64,000 nt of DNA from Leguminivora glycinivorella (Eukaryota; Arthropoda; Insecta; Lepidoptera; Tortricidae). Position numbers and translations under genes: made by a program. The notes beneath the pieces were generated by a model. The model saw nothing but the letters and a program-made list of their open reading frames with translations, did not search any database and was not told where the DNA came from. Positions 10,226 to 21,405 of the stretch are shown here, one piece after another. The stretch lies in the NCBI RefSeq assembly GCF_023078275.1, contig NC_062977.1:20506585-20570584 (forward strand), written 5' to 3'. Position 1 is the stretch's first letter. The number at the start of each line of letters is the position of its first letter.

Positions 10226-10884
10226 ATATATTATTTTTCTCAAACATGGTATGAAATATTGATGTTATGTTCCTTATAATTGGCAGCGAAGTATGACGTT
10301 GCAGGTGCGGCTAGGACGATTGATAGATAATGGAATTTCATACAAACCTTGCAGGCCAAGGCCGGCAAAGTCTTCTTTTTTAATTTCCAAACACAGATAA
10401 TTGTGACATAACATCCAGGTATTTAGCCAATTAAAAAAAAAACTATAAGGGGCTTTATAGACGTGCCGACTGCAACTGGTACGGGCCCTAGACAATATTT
10501 GATTTTGGGTGCGTTTTCATAGAAAAAAAATTTTTTTCGTTTTTTTTTAATTTTTTGTTTTTTTATAGGCGTATACGAGGTATTAAAGGGGAACGAAAAT
10601 TCGATTATTTTTGCGCTACGACGCACCGTTTAGGAGATACAGTCATCCAAAGTTACTATTTTCAGTAGACTTTATTTATTTCATACCATGTTTGAGAAAA
10701 GCACTATACATACCTCGGCGGTAAATGGGGTTGCCGGCCGAAGACATAGGTCTGAGGGGCTGAGGCGGGATTTGTCCCGGCCTCTGTAGTAATGTACTAT
10801 TTCTACTCGTCGACTTTAATCTGTCACCACACAGGATAAACTATAAGTGCTGACTTTTCAGTGTTGTATAGTCTTTGACACTTA

Positions 10885-10962
10885 GGCCCACTTGCACCAA
10901 CCATTTAACTCAGGGTTAGTGGGCTGTCATCTGCCCCCCATTTTCGTTGGTGCAAGTGGCCC
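10885..10962. mobile_element. Small MITE, PIF/Harbinger-like, TTA duplication
   Basis: The inverted ends are GGCCCACTTGCACCAACC on the left and GGGCCACTTGCACCAACG on the right strand. TTA flanks both sides (10,882-10,884 and 10,963-10,965). A 3-bp TWA-type duplication and G-rich ends fit PIF/Harbinger. The element is 78 bases and non-coding. Confidence 0.65.
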
Positions 10963-11039
10963 TTAGTCAACAATAATATTTTATTACAGTTTCACTTCCG
11001 TTAACTGTAATAATTTCAAGAAAAGTACTTCATACAAGT

Positions 11040-11400
11040 TCTATACTAATTTGCGATACCGGGAAAATTTTTCTGCATCTGAAACACATTTTTTTTATCT
11101 ATCGCGTCATCTATCGACCAATCAGATACAGTTATTACAAACCATTGGTTGCCAGGAAATTCGATGTTGATACAACGGTGAACAGCGATCTATATTAACA
11201 TTAATTTTAACTTGAATGATGATATTGTTCGTCCATTGATGATGAAGATGATGAATCATAGAAAAAAAAAATGTAAACAATAGTGATATAATTAAGCTTT
11301 TCACTCTCGTACCGTACTATTAGGCCACTCAGCAAGCTTCGTGGCCTAAACATAGTACTCGACTGAAAAGCTGTGTATTATGTCACGATTGTATAAAATA
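11040..11400. repeat. Dispersed element, inverted relative to the copy at 61.4-61.8 kb
   Basis: The block running from 'taatttgcgataccgggaaa' through 'gcgtcatctatcgaccaatc' to the hairpin 'aagcttttcactctcgtacc ... gactgaaaagct' recurs in opposite orientation at 61,434-61,790. The inner hairpin (about 11,290-11,375) has the centre AAGCTTCGTGGCC. Two copies show it is mobile. It is non-coding. Confidence 0.65.
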
Positions 11401-11856
11401 CTATTCATACTAAATTATTTATTTTTATTTCCATTTCACAGATATTTGACCCAACTTCACGGTTCACTGCGTATTCAAATAAGACATAAAGAAATTGTCA
11501 TCAATATTTTTAAATTTTTTCATTGCTTGTTTAAAGAAAATACTAGATACAACCTATCCATCCTTATATTTATGTATACCTAACTAACTTACTCAGCCGG
11601 CAACCCCTTACTTCACGGCCTCTGCAGTAATGTATTAAATTACTCAAATATCAAAAATATAAAATATCTTTATTTTGCATAAAATATGGTACACAAGGTG
11701 GACTTAAAATAATTTAGGACATGCATATTTCACCAGCACCTGAACACACACGTGAAAAGATACATCTTTCAGTGAATTTTTGAGTGCATCATGAACAATG
11801 CAGCAAGTCATACGCTACGGGGAAATTTATGTACTAATAACTAATTACTGAATTAC

Positions 11857-12100
11857 CTGAGCACCAAAGCATTTTGTAAACTGGTCTTTGCTTGCCATCA
11901 AGTGATGAGCAATAGTAGCAGAATTGTCTATATTCGCCCGAAGTTCATGAATTCTTCTCCTTTCTGCACCTTCACACACAATGGAGGCATTGTCTAATAT
12001 CATTAATGAATCAACTATTGGGACCGTGCGCGACGACAACGCCACGTGACAGGTGACCATTATGGACAATATTGTAAGTATTGTAACCGCTGTCAAGCGA
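11857..12100 (-). pseudogene. Gustatory receptor fragment (3' part of a first exon)
   Basis: The minus-strand frame ends CFGAQ directly before a donor GTAATT. This is the same residue pattern and splice position as the intact GR exon 1 (CFGVQ). The preceding 30 or so residues (HELRANIDNSATIAHHLMAS) align in character with the intact gene's intracellular stretch. Upstream is a hydrophobic segment (VTILTILSIMVTCHVAL). No downstream exons were found between here and 9,600. It probably belongs to the broken GR at 20.1-21.5 kb, with the BEL-containing block between, though a third GR copy is possible. Confidence 0.55.
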
Positions 12101-12554
12101 GAAGTAAGTAAACATTGTGAAAAAATTAATGAAATCTTGTGTTATTTTACTATATTAGACAATTTTGGGCGATGGTGGTTACAACATTATCGCCAATAAC
12201 ATTAAAATTGATGTTTTCAGTGATAAATTAACAAACTGGTGACTAAAACGAGGTTTCGTGCCATCGCTCACAAAATCATTTTCCAAACTGAGACGATGAA
12301 TATAGGCAAGAAATTGGTGCTAGCTGGGCGTTTTCTACAGATTGAAGACATTATTCCACCATTTTTACCTATGTGCAATAAAGTATAAATAAATCATTGG
12401 CTTTTGAAATTGATGATCAGTTCACTGCTATGCTATGTCATTTTCATAGGCTAATTATAGGTATTATATCATTTACAGGGTACAGGGTTTATTGTAAAAT
12501 AAAAACAAACTAGCTATAATAACTTTTAATTATAATATACATTACGAAAACGTT
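12101..12554. other. Flank left of the BEL element, no clear gene
   Basis: This is AT-rich DNA between the GR fragment and the BEL insertion. A candidate minus-strand poly(A) signal AATAAA lies near 12,490, about 65 bases beyond the stop of the small split ORF. Nothing else is recognised. Confidence 0.35.
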
Positions 12555-12648
12555 TCATTTACTTGAAAATTTTGGAGGTTTACCAGATATCACATCAAAT
12601 ATGTAATCATCAATGCGATAAAATAAGTTCTCAGGAATTTTATTTAAA
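12555..12648 (-). CDS. 3' half of a 52-codon ORF split by the BEL element
   Basis: On the minus strand this segment is open and ends in TGA at 12,555-12,557, with the peptide ending SGKPPKFSSK. It continues, after removal of the BEL element and one copy of the ATGTG duplication, from the segment at 19,361-19,425. The joined frame has an ATG, no internal stop and an AATAAA downstream. I do not recognise the product. The peptide is basic at both ends with a hydrophobic/aromatic middle (IPENLFYRIDDYIFDV). It may be a terminal exon, a retrocopy or chance. Confidence 0.3.
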
Positions 12649-12653
12649 ATGTG

Positions 12654-13135
12654 TGTGCGATAATGTTTAAGCGGACTGTAAATTTTGGGTTTTTTAATTT
12701 TTTTTTGATCGACACAAGGTTATGAACACGAAAAAAACAGTTATGAGATTACTTCGAAAAAACACCTTGAAATTCAGAGGGAAGGCAACTAACCTGGGCT
12801 TGTAGGATGTAGAAGCTCCCGTGTCAGGCGGCGAGGTCCTCAGAGACCAGATCGTACTCACCAATACTCCAAGGTTACCTGCACGCCTGATATACCACAG
12901 CTCCAGTGTCTTCTTCTTCTGATCTCAAGGCACAGAATCTATTTCTAGCAACTTTTGACTAGTTTAAACACAGCTAATACGAAAATTAGATATTCAACGA
13001 AAGCGGGCTACAAAATGCAGCTTACCGCGCGGAGCTTTTTCGAGCAAGAGAGAATGACTTGACGCTAATTTTGAACCAGTGTTCTATTAGTGTTGCCATT
13101 ACGAAATATATATATATATTTTTTAATTCTGAACA
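12654..13135 (-). repeat. BEL element 3' LTR
   Basis: The repeat runs TGTGCGATAATG to TTCTGAACA on the plus strand (TG...CA form) and matches 18,877-19,360. It is the downstream LTR because the genes read on the minus strand. Just inside it (13,136-13,160) the minus strand shows a purine-mixed stretch that could serve as the polypurine tract. Confidence 0.93.
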
Positions 13136-13279
13136 TTACCGCCCACCAAAAATACAGTAAGTTATTTTTTTTTAAGTTTATAAGCTATATGGAAAGTAAT
13201 TATATCTAAATTATTGCTAATTTTTGTCACACACTTGAGTTTTATTCAGACTCTACATGAGTGACGCACCACGGGGACG

Positions 13280-14905
13280 TTAGTTATCGTTAAGAGGTAA
13301 AGGGCACAGTTTTACAACTGGGCGTTTATACTGTCCAGAGGCTGTGCGAATGGTGGCGACGCGACAAATCCCGTCGTTCCCAGGATGCAATTGCACGATA
13401 CGGCCTAAAGGCCACTTAAGTGGGCTGCATTGCTCATTAACAATGAGAACAAGAGTCCCAACTTTTAAGTCAGGGTGTTTGTTGAACCATTTTTGGCGTT
13501 GGTGCAAGGTGTGCAAGTATTCCAAGTGCCATTTGCGCCAAAAATGGTGTATTTTTTGAAGTAGTTTCCACCTTTGAAGTGGACTAATCTTAACATCAGT
13601 GAAATTGCTTTCTGGCAATATCGTTAAAGGTTCGAGTGTGAGGAAATGACCAGGAGTTAGTACCGATAGGTCGTTAGGGTCTGAACTGACGGGCGATAAA
13701 GGCCATGAGTTCAGCATAGACTCTAATTGGGTCAGGACAGAATAAAATTCTTCATAAGTCAAACGTTGTAAACCTATTACCCGTGACAGATGAGTTTTAA
13801 CTGATTTGACTCCAGCTTCGGCCAAGCCCGAGAAATGTGGACTACCCGGCGGGTTGAAAACGAATTCAATTTGCTCCTTCTGGGAAGCATTCGCCAATAA
13901 ATCTTTGAGTATATTGCTGGCGCCAATAAAATTTCGGCCTTGGTCCGATATAATTCTTGAGCAGCGGCCGCGACGCGAGATGAAGCGGCGCAGGGCTGCC
14001 AAGTAGGCTTCTGAAGTGAGCTCAGAAACGAGTTCAAAATGGACTGCCTTGGTGGCAGTGCAAACGAAGACACAAATATATGCTTTGTAGGATTTGCTGC
14101 CTCTTGCCCTACCCAACGAAATTGTGAAAGGCCCTGCATAATCCACTGCAGCAGAAGAAAATGGTTTCAACTGGCTAATACGAAATGACGGTAAGTCTCC
14201 CATGAGAGGAGGTGGGGCCACTTGTGGGCGCACGCGAAAGCATCTGATGCATGACGAAACGACAGAATGGATCGCCCGCTTAGGCGAGAGAATCCAGAAA
14301 TCCTGAACAATAAGGTTGTGCAGGGTTTGTAACCCCGGATGGGAAAACCTACGATGATATTCTTCTATCACCAAAGCCGTCAGCCGATGTTCACGCGGCA
14401 ACAGCATGGGGTGTTTCTTATCGTAGTCGAGCGTGTGATTATGGGTCAACCTTCCGCCCACCCTCAACAAATCCTCTTCATCGATAAACAGATTTAATTT
14501 CCGAAGAGGTTTGTGCAGGGAGTTAGTTAAACCCTTTTTGATGAGACGAATTTCGGTCGAAAAGACATGCTCCTGGACATGCCTTACGAGAAATCGTATC
14601 ACCGAGTTGGTTTCACACGTCGACAGGGTCAGAACCGAGGCTTTCAACGAAGGGTTCATGAAATTATGAAGAAAACGAAAGCAATACGCCAAAATATTTA
14701 CGATACGACGAAATGACGAATATTTCGAAAGGATTTGCTCGATAAAACTCGAGTTCATTGCGCTAAACAATGTTAAAACTTTTTCTTCCTCGAATGCCGC
14801 TCCGTCACTTTGCACGAGGGACTTTGGCCAATCCTTTTCAGGACAAGACAACCACGTAGGCCCCGCCCACCATGACTGGCACTGCAATAAGTCAGCGGGA
14901 AGCAA
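13280..14905 (-). pseudogene. BEL/Pao integrase region (3' part of pol)
   Basis: About 540 residues. An HHCC-type zinc region comes first (EEYHRRFSHPG ... CIRCF), then the DDE core with its first Asp in VDYAGPF, the second in SDQGRNF and the Glu in GLAEAG. The family C-terminal domain follows (LKVGTLVLIV). The core residues are present, but the frame is separated from RT-RNaseH by a shift at the C-run 14,906-14,909. The frame begins only with a TTG, so it has no start of its own. Stop at 13,280 near the 3' LTR. Confidence 0.9.
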
Positions 14906-17022
14906 CCCCGAGATCCGTGATCCGCTGGATTATCACCACTCGATACATGGTGCCAGCAATCAGGAGCAATTTGCTCTTGAATCGCCGCGGTCCGATTTGC
15001 GACAAACGTTTTCCATCGCGACGGACATGACCGAATCCATGTCAAGGCCACGGTGGAATCAGACCAAGCATAAGTTTTGACGTCAAAATGGAAGTCCTTT
15101 AATGCATGACGAACTGACGTTACAAGATCAGCTAAAAGTACAGCAGCCAACAATTCCAAACGCGCAATGGACAACCGTTTAAGTGGGGAAATTTTACTTT
15201 TGGCGCAACAAAGACGAATGATAATGTCTTCGTCATCATTAACCATACGAAAAAACACTATTGCGCAATACCCTCGCTCCGAAGCATCACAAAAGCCATG
15301 AATCTGAATGTCATGGGACAAAACCATGCGACGAGGTATTGACAATGCGCTCAAACACGACAGTTGAGATTTTAACTTGAGCCACTGTTCAGCGATGGGT
15401 GCTGGAGCATCCGCATCCCAGTGGAGTCCGGAGGCCCACAACAACTGCATAAAATATTTTGCCAGGAAGACCACTGGCGAAAGGAACCCCAAGGGATCAA
15501 AGATCCTAGCGATCTCAGAAAGTATTGACCGTTTTGTGCAACGGCACTCAACGTTGGAGGTTTTAAACGAAAATGTGTCAGATTTAGGTTGCCATAACAA
15601 ACCTAAAATCTTTAAGGAGACGTCGTGAACGTCTTCGAAATTACGAAAATGTTCCGAATATAAATCGGAATCTGACAAATTAGCGAGGAACCCTTGATCG
15701 TTGGAAGTCCATTTCCTTAAATGTAACCGAGCAGAAGTTAAGATTTCTATTAACTCATCACGAATAAGTATGGCATTTTCTACCGAATCTGCGCCTGATA
15801 CGATGTCATCAACATACGTGTCCCTGTTGAGAACGGCGGCACCCAGGGGAGCAGTATCGCTAAACTCCTGCGCCAGCTTCGAGATACACCACAATGCTTG
15901 GTAGGGTGCACAGGAGACGCCGTAAGTTACCGTAAGCAGGCGAAAGTCCTTAACAGGTTCAGAAGGAGACGGACGCCAAAGTATGCGTTGATAATCACAG
16001 TCTTGCTTATCCACCAAAAATTGGCGATACATTTGTTTAATGTCCCCAGTGAACACGACAGCATGCCAACGAAACCGAATTAATAAATCGAAAATATTCT
16101 TTTGTAATTTTGGCCCTGGCAGCAGAGTGTCATTAAGAGACTTTCCCTGACTATCCTTGGCGCTAGCATTAAAGACCGTCCTCAAAGGGGTAGAAACCGA
16201 ATCGGGGCGTAAAATTCCATGATGAGGTATGTAATAAAAAGGACCTTCAGCCGACGAAGGAGCCTTGACCTCCTCCATGTGACCACACTCCAAATAGTCA
16301 TTCATAAAACTGACATATGCTGTCCGAAATTCAGAGTTAATATCAAACTTCTTTTCTAAATTTAGAAGTCGCCTAAGTGCGATTTCACGAGAGTTGGAAA
16401 ACCGGGGGCGATCCTGAAGGTTATTGAAAGTCAATGGGACCACCATTCTTCCTTCAGGATTCCGACAATATTTCGCACCCATAAGGTTTTCACACGACAA
16501 ATCATCTTTGCTCAAAGTAACAGAGTTTGGGCTAACGACACTTTCTATTTCCCAAAACCTTTTGATACTATTGTCCAAAGACACCGACGAAACGAGAAGA
16601 CACATCTTGGGATCACTCAAGAGGCCATCGCCACTACGATACGATAAATTGGTTTTAAATAAATCAGTACTAGGACTTACGACATTTTTAATTTCCCGAG
16701 TCTGATTATTATTTTCTCTTAAAGAGAGCGACGAAACATGATAACAATCCTTTTTGTTTTCAGGAGTTGTTCGAGAACGAGAACGATAACGAGAGGACTC
16801 AATATCCACGCCACAGTCACCCATGACTAACCAACCAAAGACGGTGTTGATCGCTGCGGGTTGACCTTCCTCACCCTTCACTAGACCAGGTTGAAGGGCT
16901 GACACCAAAAGACCCACATTCATTAGAATGTCAACAGGCCCTGGGTTATAATACTGAGGATCAGCAAGATCAAGATCCTTCAGATGTGTCCATGCCGAAG
17001 AATCCAATTCACTATAAGGCAT
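14773..17022 (-). pseudogene. BEL/Pao reverse transcriptase and RNase H region
   Basis: The frame holds a BEL/Pao linker, the RT core with YVDDIVSGAD (catalytic YVDD), and the RNase H region with GFCDASERGY and SDSTVALTW. Length and order match the family's pol middle. It is shifted relative to gag-protease at the C-run 17,105-17,108 and relative to integrase at 14,906-14,909. The reading frame past about 14,905 is the shifted, meaningless tail. Copies DNA from RNA in functional relatives; this copy cannot make the full polyprotein as read. Confidence 0.92.
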
Positions 17023-17092
17023 ATTCGGACAAATTGTCGACAGAACGAAGGCTTCGAAAGAAAATTTGTTATTTCCCTTAGTGGGAAATATT

Positions 17093-18520
17093 TCACAAAC
17101 TGGACCCCAGTGGTGCTGTTGATATATACTCGATACCGTTGATAGATCGGTGACACTTAGTTATTGGTAGCCCAAGTCTCTCTGCAAACGGCTTAGTTAT
17201 AAAATTACAAGCCGAAGCGTTGTCGAAAAGAATCCGTACAGGCACCAGACGACCCATACCATCTTTAATGCGGGCGAGAGCAGTAGCAAAAACTACTGGT
17301 GTGTCATGAGTGTGCACGGACAATGCAGTCAACTGTGTAGTGGGTTTGGACTCTTGACCATCCTCAACTACCTTTTCCTTTTCGAAATGAAGCAGGGAAT
17401 TATGTCGAAAACTACATTTATTGCAGCGAACAGCTGATCTACAATGTCTCATACTATGAGAGGGCTTTAGGCATACAATACACAGCCTCTTCTCTTTCAC
17501 TTTCGAAAATCTATCAATGGGAGATAAGTTTAAAAAACTGGGACATTTTTCCAACTCATGACCAGTGGAAGCACACACTGGGCAGTTTCGAATAGGCGCT
17601 GAGGGCACCATCAGTGAAGTTTTATTTTTAACTATATGAGTAACGGGTTTATTTGATTTATTATTTACCGCAGGTACTTTTATTTTACTATTGGAGTTTT
17701 CCAAGGCTTGACCTCTTTTTTCTATAAATGACTGTAAGTCTTCAAATTTGGGAATATCCACATTAGATTCCAACTGTAACTCGAAGGCCTCGCGTGTACT
17801 AACATCCAATTTGGACCACAAAAGATAAAACAGCATAAAATTCTTGTCAGGCAATTGAAATTTAGACAAAATGTCAAGATTTTCACAGAAAAGACGGCTT
17901 ACTCTGTCAATATCATGCTTATTTTTCATCGACTCGCAATTTAATAATTTTTCATAATATACTATAGCAATTTGTCGCTTTTTATTGTAATACTTTACTA
18001 ATGTTTGATATGCAACATCATAGTTGTCATCAGACAACGGAAATCCTTTTATCAAATCATAAGCATGACCCTGACAGCTGGTTACTAAATAATGCAGTTT
18101 TTCTACCTTAGGTATGTTCCGCCGATGAATCAGGGAGTCAAACAAATCACGAAATTCAACCCACGACTCAAGTTCTCCATCGAAGGCTTTTATCGAAATT
18201 TTGGGCAAATGAGCCAGGTTCAACGGGGTCGCGACCTCTACTGGTTTGATATCACTCAGTAACTGAGCGCGCAATCTAGCTTGGACAGCTTTCAATTTAG
18301 TCTCAAATTCTCTTGTTAACGCACACTCCGACTGCCTCTGTACAGCGCTTAAACTTGCTAATACTTTGATTTGAGCTTTATGAAACTGATTACTTAAATC
18401 AATCAAGTCTTGTTCAACATAACCAAGAAGATTGGAGGCTTCTATGTGTTCTAATCTAACCACAGCATAGTCACGCGCTACCCGCGAATTGTCAGCACAT
18501 CCCGGTTCATCGTCACTCAT
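17093..18520 (-). pseudogene. BEL/Pao gag and protease region
   Basis: 475 residues from ATG at 18,520. The first half matches the BEL gag-like domain (DUF1759 type, with the FDGELESWVEFRDLF pattern near residue 115). Two Cys-His knuckles follow near residues 315-375 (CPVCASTGHELEKC; CIVCLKPSHSMRHC). A DUF1758 aspartic protease start (LFDNASACNFI) lies near 430. The frame terminates prematurely at 17,093, inside the protease, from a one-base shift at 17,105-17,108. BEL elements normally encode one continuous gag-pol frame. Confidence 0.92.
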
Positions 18521-18850
18521 TGTTGATGAATATAAAACTAGGCACTACACTACGAAAAGGTTTGAAAACTTCGAAAATACCAAGTTGTTTACGATAATAC
18601 GACACAAGGACAAGTCTAACGTCAATGTCACTGTCACTAATGTCTATGGTAAAGTTGCGTTCCGTTTCACACAATTTCCACAGACCTATACAATTTCACG
18701 TATCTGTGGAGTCACACACGAAAGAATTTATAATTTTATAAGCTTACCCTCTATTTTTGGTGGGAACACGAAACGAAATATTTTACACCAAATTAATGAA
18801 GAATAGCTTAAAACACGACAAAACTAAAGCTCCACAGGCTCTTTCCAAGC

Positions 18851-18867
18851 TCCGGGTCGTAGGACCA
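18851..18867 (-). other. BEL primer-binding site
   Basis: Nine bases inside the 5' LTR the minus strand reads TGGTCCTACGACCCGGA. It starts with TGG as expected for pairing with a tRNA 3' CCA end. The partner tRNA was not assigned. Confidence 0.6.
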
Positions 18868-18876
18868 AATAATAAT

Positions 18877-19360
18877 TGTGCGATAATGTTTAAGCGGACT
18901 GTAAATTTTGGGTTTTTTAATTTTTTTTTGATCGACACAAGGTTATGAACACGAAAAAAACAGTTATGAGATTACTTCGAAAAAACACCTTGAAATTCAG
19001 AGGGAAGGCAACTAACCTGGGCTTGTAGGATGTAGAAGCTCCCGTGTCAGGCGGCGAGGTCCTCAGAGACCAGATCGTACTCACCAATACTCCAAGGTTA
19101 CCTGCACGCCTGATATACCACAGCTCCAGTGTCTTCTTCTTCTGATCTCAAGGCACAGAATCTATTTCTAGCAACTTTTGACTAGTTTAAACACAGCTAA
19201 TACGAAAATTAGATATTCGACGAAAGCGGGCTACAAAATGCAGCTTACCGCGCGGAGCTTTTTCGAGCAAGAGAGAATGACTTGACGCTAATTTTGAACC
19301 AGTGTTCTATTAGTGTTGCCATTACGAAATATATATATATATATATTTTAATTCTGAACA
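18877..19360 (-). repeat. BEL element 5' LTR
   Basis: This is the promoter-bearing LTR for the minus-strand element. It is near-identical to the LTR at 12,654-13,135 and contains the extended AT dinucleotide run close to the outer end. It is directly flanked by the ATGTG duplication at 19,361-19,365. Confidence 0.93.
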
Positions 19361-19425
19361 ATGTGATAAGCCTTCAGTGGATGGACTGCTTCTGCTTCTA
19401 TTGTTCTCGTGCTCCTTCGTCCCAT
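19361..19425 (-). CDS. 5' half of a 52-codon ORF split by the BEL element
   Basis: ATG at 19,425-19,423 on the minus strand begins a frame (MGRRSTRTIEAEAVHPLKAY) that reaches the BEL target site and continues at 12,648. The upstream frame has a TGA about 36 bases before the ATG, so if coding this is either a true start or a pseudogene. See the companion entry at 12,555-12,648. Confidence 0.3.
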
Positions 19426-20149
19426 TGAAACCTCGATATTTACGCATTTTCGTCAATCCGTTTCGCTTTGTACACAGAAGCACACATGAGGAAACAAATA
19501 AAATAATTTTCGAACATAACTGGGATTGGCTTCCACGTCGGTTTTCTACCTCCAATAAAATTTGCACTATAAATTCACCGTAAATTCAATTCAATACTTG
19601 TATCAAATGATTACGCACTTTAAGTAAAACTTCAGAGGTTGGACGACACATTTCTTCTTATGGCAACTATTCACTTAAACGGTGGGTTCGTTTCCACCAC
19701 GGCACATCTCGGACACTGGCGATCAAATATATGAAAGAGGCGCGTTCCTAGCACACATTCTAAGCTCGTGTAGGTGAACGCGTACCATGCTTGTATGAGT
19801 GAGATATGACAGGTCGATTGTTCGCGTTTTTGACAGGCGGCAACTGTCAGGTAACTGAGAGGGGGTGGGCGTCACTTTCAGCGGGGAGCGGGAGTGGCCA
19901 TACTGTACGATAGTACTCTTTATTATACTGTGACCACGGTCTTGGAAATAGCTAGAATTTAGTCGCTATTTTTCTTGAATTTATTACAATTCGCCATAAC
20001 AAATTTTACTAGGCCCATATTAAATTTATCTCAAAAACGATATGAAAATGTTTACTGCAATATGGATTTGACAGCGTAAGTCAGCGACTAAGATGTCAAT
20101 TTTGGCCGTAGTGAGCGCTGTGATCGTTTTAGCTACCCCCTCCACCCGC
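19426..20149. other. Mixed interspersed sequence between BEL and the GR fragment
   Basis: About 19,705-19,935 is a dispersed repeat present in inverted orientation at 35,997-36,232. The remaining sequence has no recognised gene. Confidence 0.45.
19705..19935 (+). repeat. Dispersed repeat, inverted partner at 36.0 kb
   Basis: The block with 'gatcaaatatatgaaagagg', 'gagtgagatatgacaggtcg' and 'gagtggccatactgtacgat' recurs as its reverse complement at 35,997-36,232, with only scattered differences. It is non-coding. Being about 16 kb apart in opposite orientation, the two copies are a possible substrate for inversion. Confidence 0.7.
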
Positions 20150-20419
20150 TTTGCACCCTGCCAATAACCAGTTTCATTAACTTGAAACCCAAATAAGCTA
20201 TGCTGATCAACACAGTAACAGTCAGGAACTCTATAAAGTAACGATACTCCATAGTTATAAATTGAATAGTATTTAACACGAGTGATATATAAAGAGATAC
20301 AGGCACGGAAGACACTGTAGAAAAAAGTTTGCTCGTATATGTCAAAAATTGGATCATGATCACAATCTTATTTGTGATGAACAAAGAAACTATTACTATT
20401 CCGCATATCTTCACTTTTT

Positions 20420-21035
20420 AGGGTTCCGTAGCCAAAATGGCAAAAACGGAACCCTTATAGTTTCGTCATGTCCGTCTGTCCGTCTGTCCGTCTGTCCGTC
20501 TGTCCGTCTGTCACAGCCGATTTACTCGGAAACTATAAGTACTACAGTGATGAAATTTGATGGGAATATGTGTTGTATGAACCGCTACAAAATTATGACA
20601 CTAAATAGTAAAAAAAAAAAAGAATTGGGGTGGGGCCCCCATACATGTAACTGAGGGATGAAAACTTTTTTTCGATGTACATACCCGTGTGGGGTATCAA
20701 TGGAAAGGTCTTTTAAAATGATATAAAGTTTTCTAAAAAACATTTTTCTTAAAGTGAACGGTTTTTGAGATATCAGCTCTCAAAGTCGTAAAAAGTATGT
20801 CCCCCCCCTCTATTTTTATAACTACGGGGTATAAAATTCTAAAAAAAATAGAGGTGATGCATGCTAATTAACTCTTTCAACGATTTTTGGTTTGATCAAA
20901 GTATCTCTTATAGTTTTTGAGATAGGTTGATTTAACTGTAATTTTGGCAGGTGTATAAATTGACATAATAAGTTTATTATATTTGCTGCTACGGAACCCT
21001 TTGTGCGCGAGCCCGACTCGCACTTGGCCGGTTTT
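20420..21035 (+). mobile_element. 'gggttccgt...cttggccggtttt' element inside the GR pseudogene
   Basis: The element begins AGGGTTCCGTAGCCAAAATG, carries a CCGTCTGT microsatellite near 20,470-20,512, and ends CGCACTTGGCCGGTTTT. The same family occurs at 50,797-51,482 (inverted), 44,343-44,460 (5' part) and 38,941-38,985 (3' tail). TTTT borders both ends and may be a target duplication. It contains no ORF of its own. Confidence 0.8.
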
Positions 21036-21315
21036 CTATTTCTGTCTGCATTTCTATACATGACTTTACTTGATCGTAAACAGCGATTACATGAGTATAA
21101 AATTCTTCAAATCTTTTGGCGTTTTTTATCCCAAGGATTATTACTAAAATTGCATTGAAACGCGACATTAACGAATAGCATGAAAGATATACTGTATCCA
21201 TATTCATACCGAAATTGAAGAAGTAAAATGATTCAGTAATTCCTTTAACAAGGAGAGCTAGTTCTAAAGTTACAAACGTTAGTGCAATAATCTTATACTT
21301 TGAAAAAATAAAAAT

Positions 21316-21405
21316 GAAAATGAAATATTTATTTTTCAAGTAGGCATATTACAATGCGCATATGAACGTCAAATAAAGCTATTCTAAATTACATCTCTAA
21401 TGTCT
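21316..21405 (+). repeat. Truncated 'caagtaggcatattacaatg' repeat in the GR pseudogene
   Basis: This matches the first 80 or so bases of the repeat at 7,605 and separates GR fragments 1 and 2. The methionine that appears to start fragment 2 comes from this repeat, not from the receptor. Confidence 0.6.

Larger units (their letters stand above)
12654..19360 (-). mobile_element. BEL/Pao LTR retrotransposon, complete structure
   Basis: Two LTRs (482 and 484 bp) bound a gag-protease-RT-RNaseH-integrase region in the BEL/Pao order, all on the minus strand. The 5-bp target duplication ATGTG lies at 12,649-12,653 and 19,361-19,365. The LTRs differ by eye at one substitution (ATTCAACG against ATTCGACG) and in the length of an AT run, so insertion was recent. 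The coding region is split into three frames by two single-base shifts, both at runs of four C on the plus strand. The element sits within the interval that separates the GR pseudogene fragments and interrupts a small ORF. Confidence 0.95.

Noticed and set aside
13777..14139. Second minus-strand frame inside the BEL integrase
   Set aside because: It is out of frame with the integrase motifs and is a shadow.
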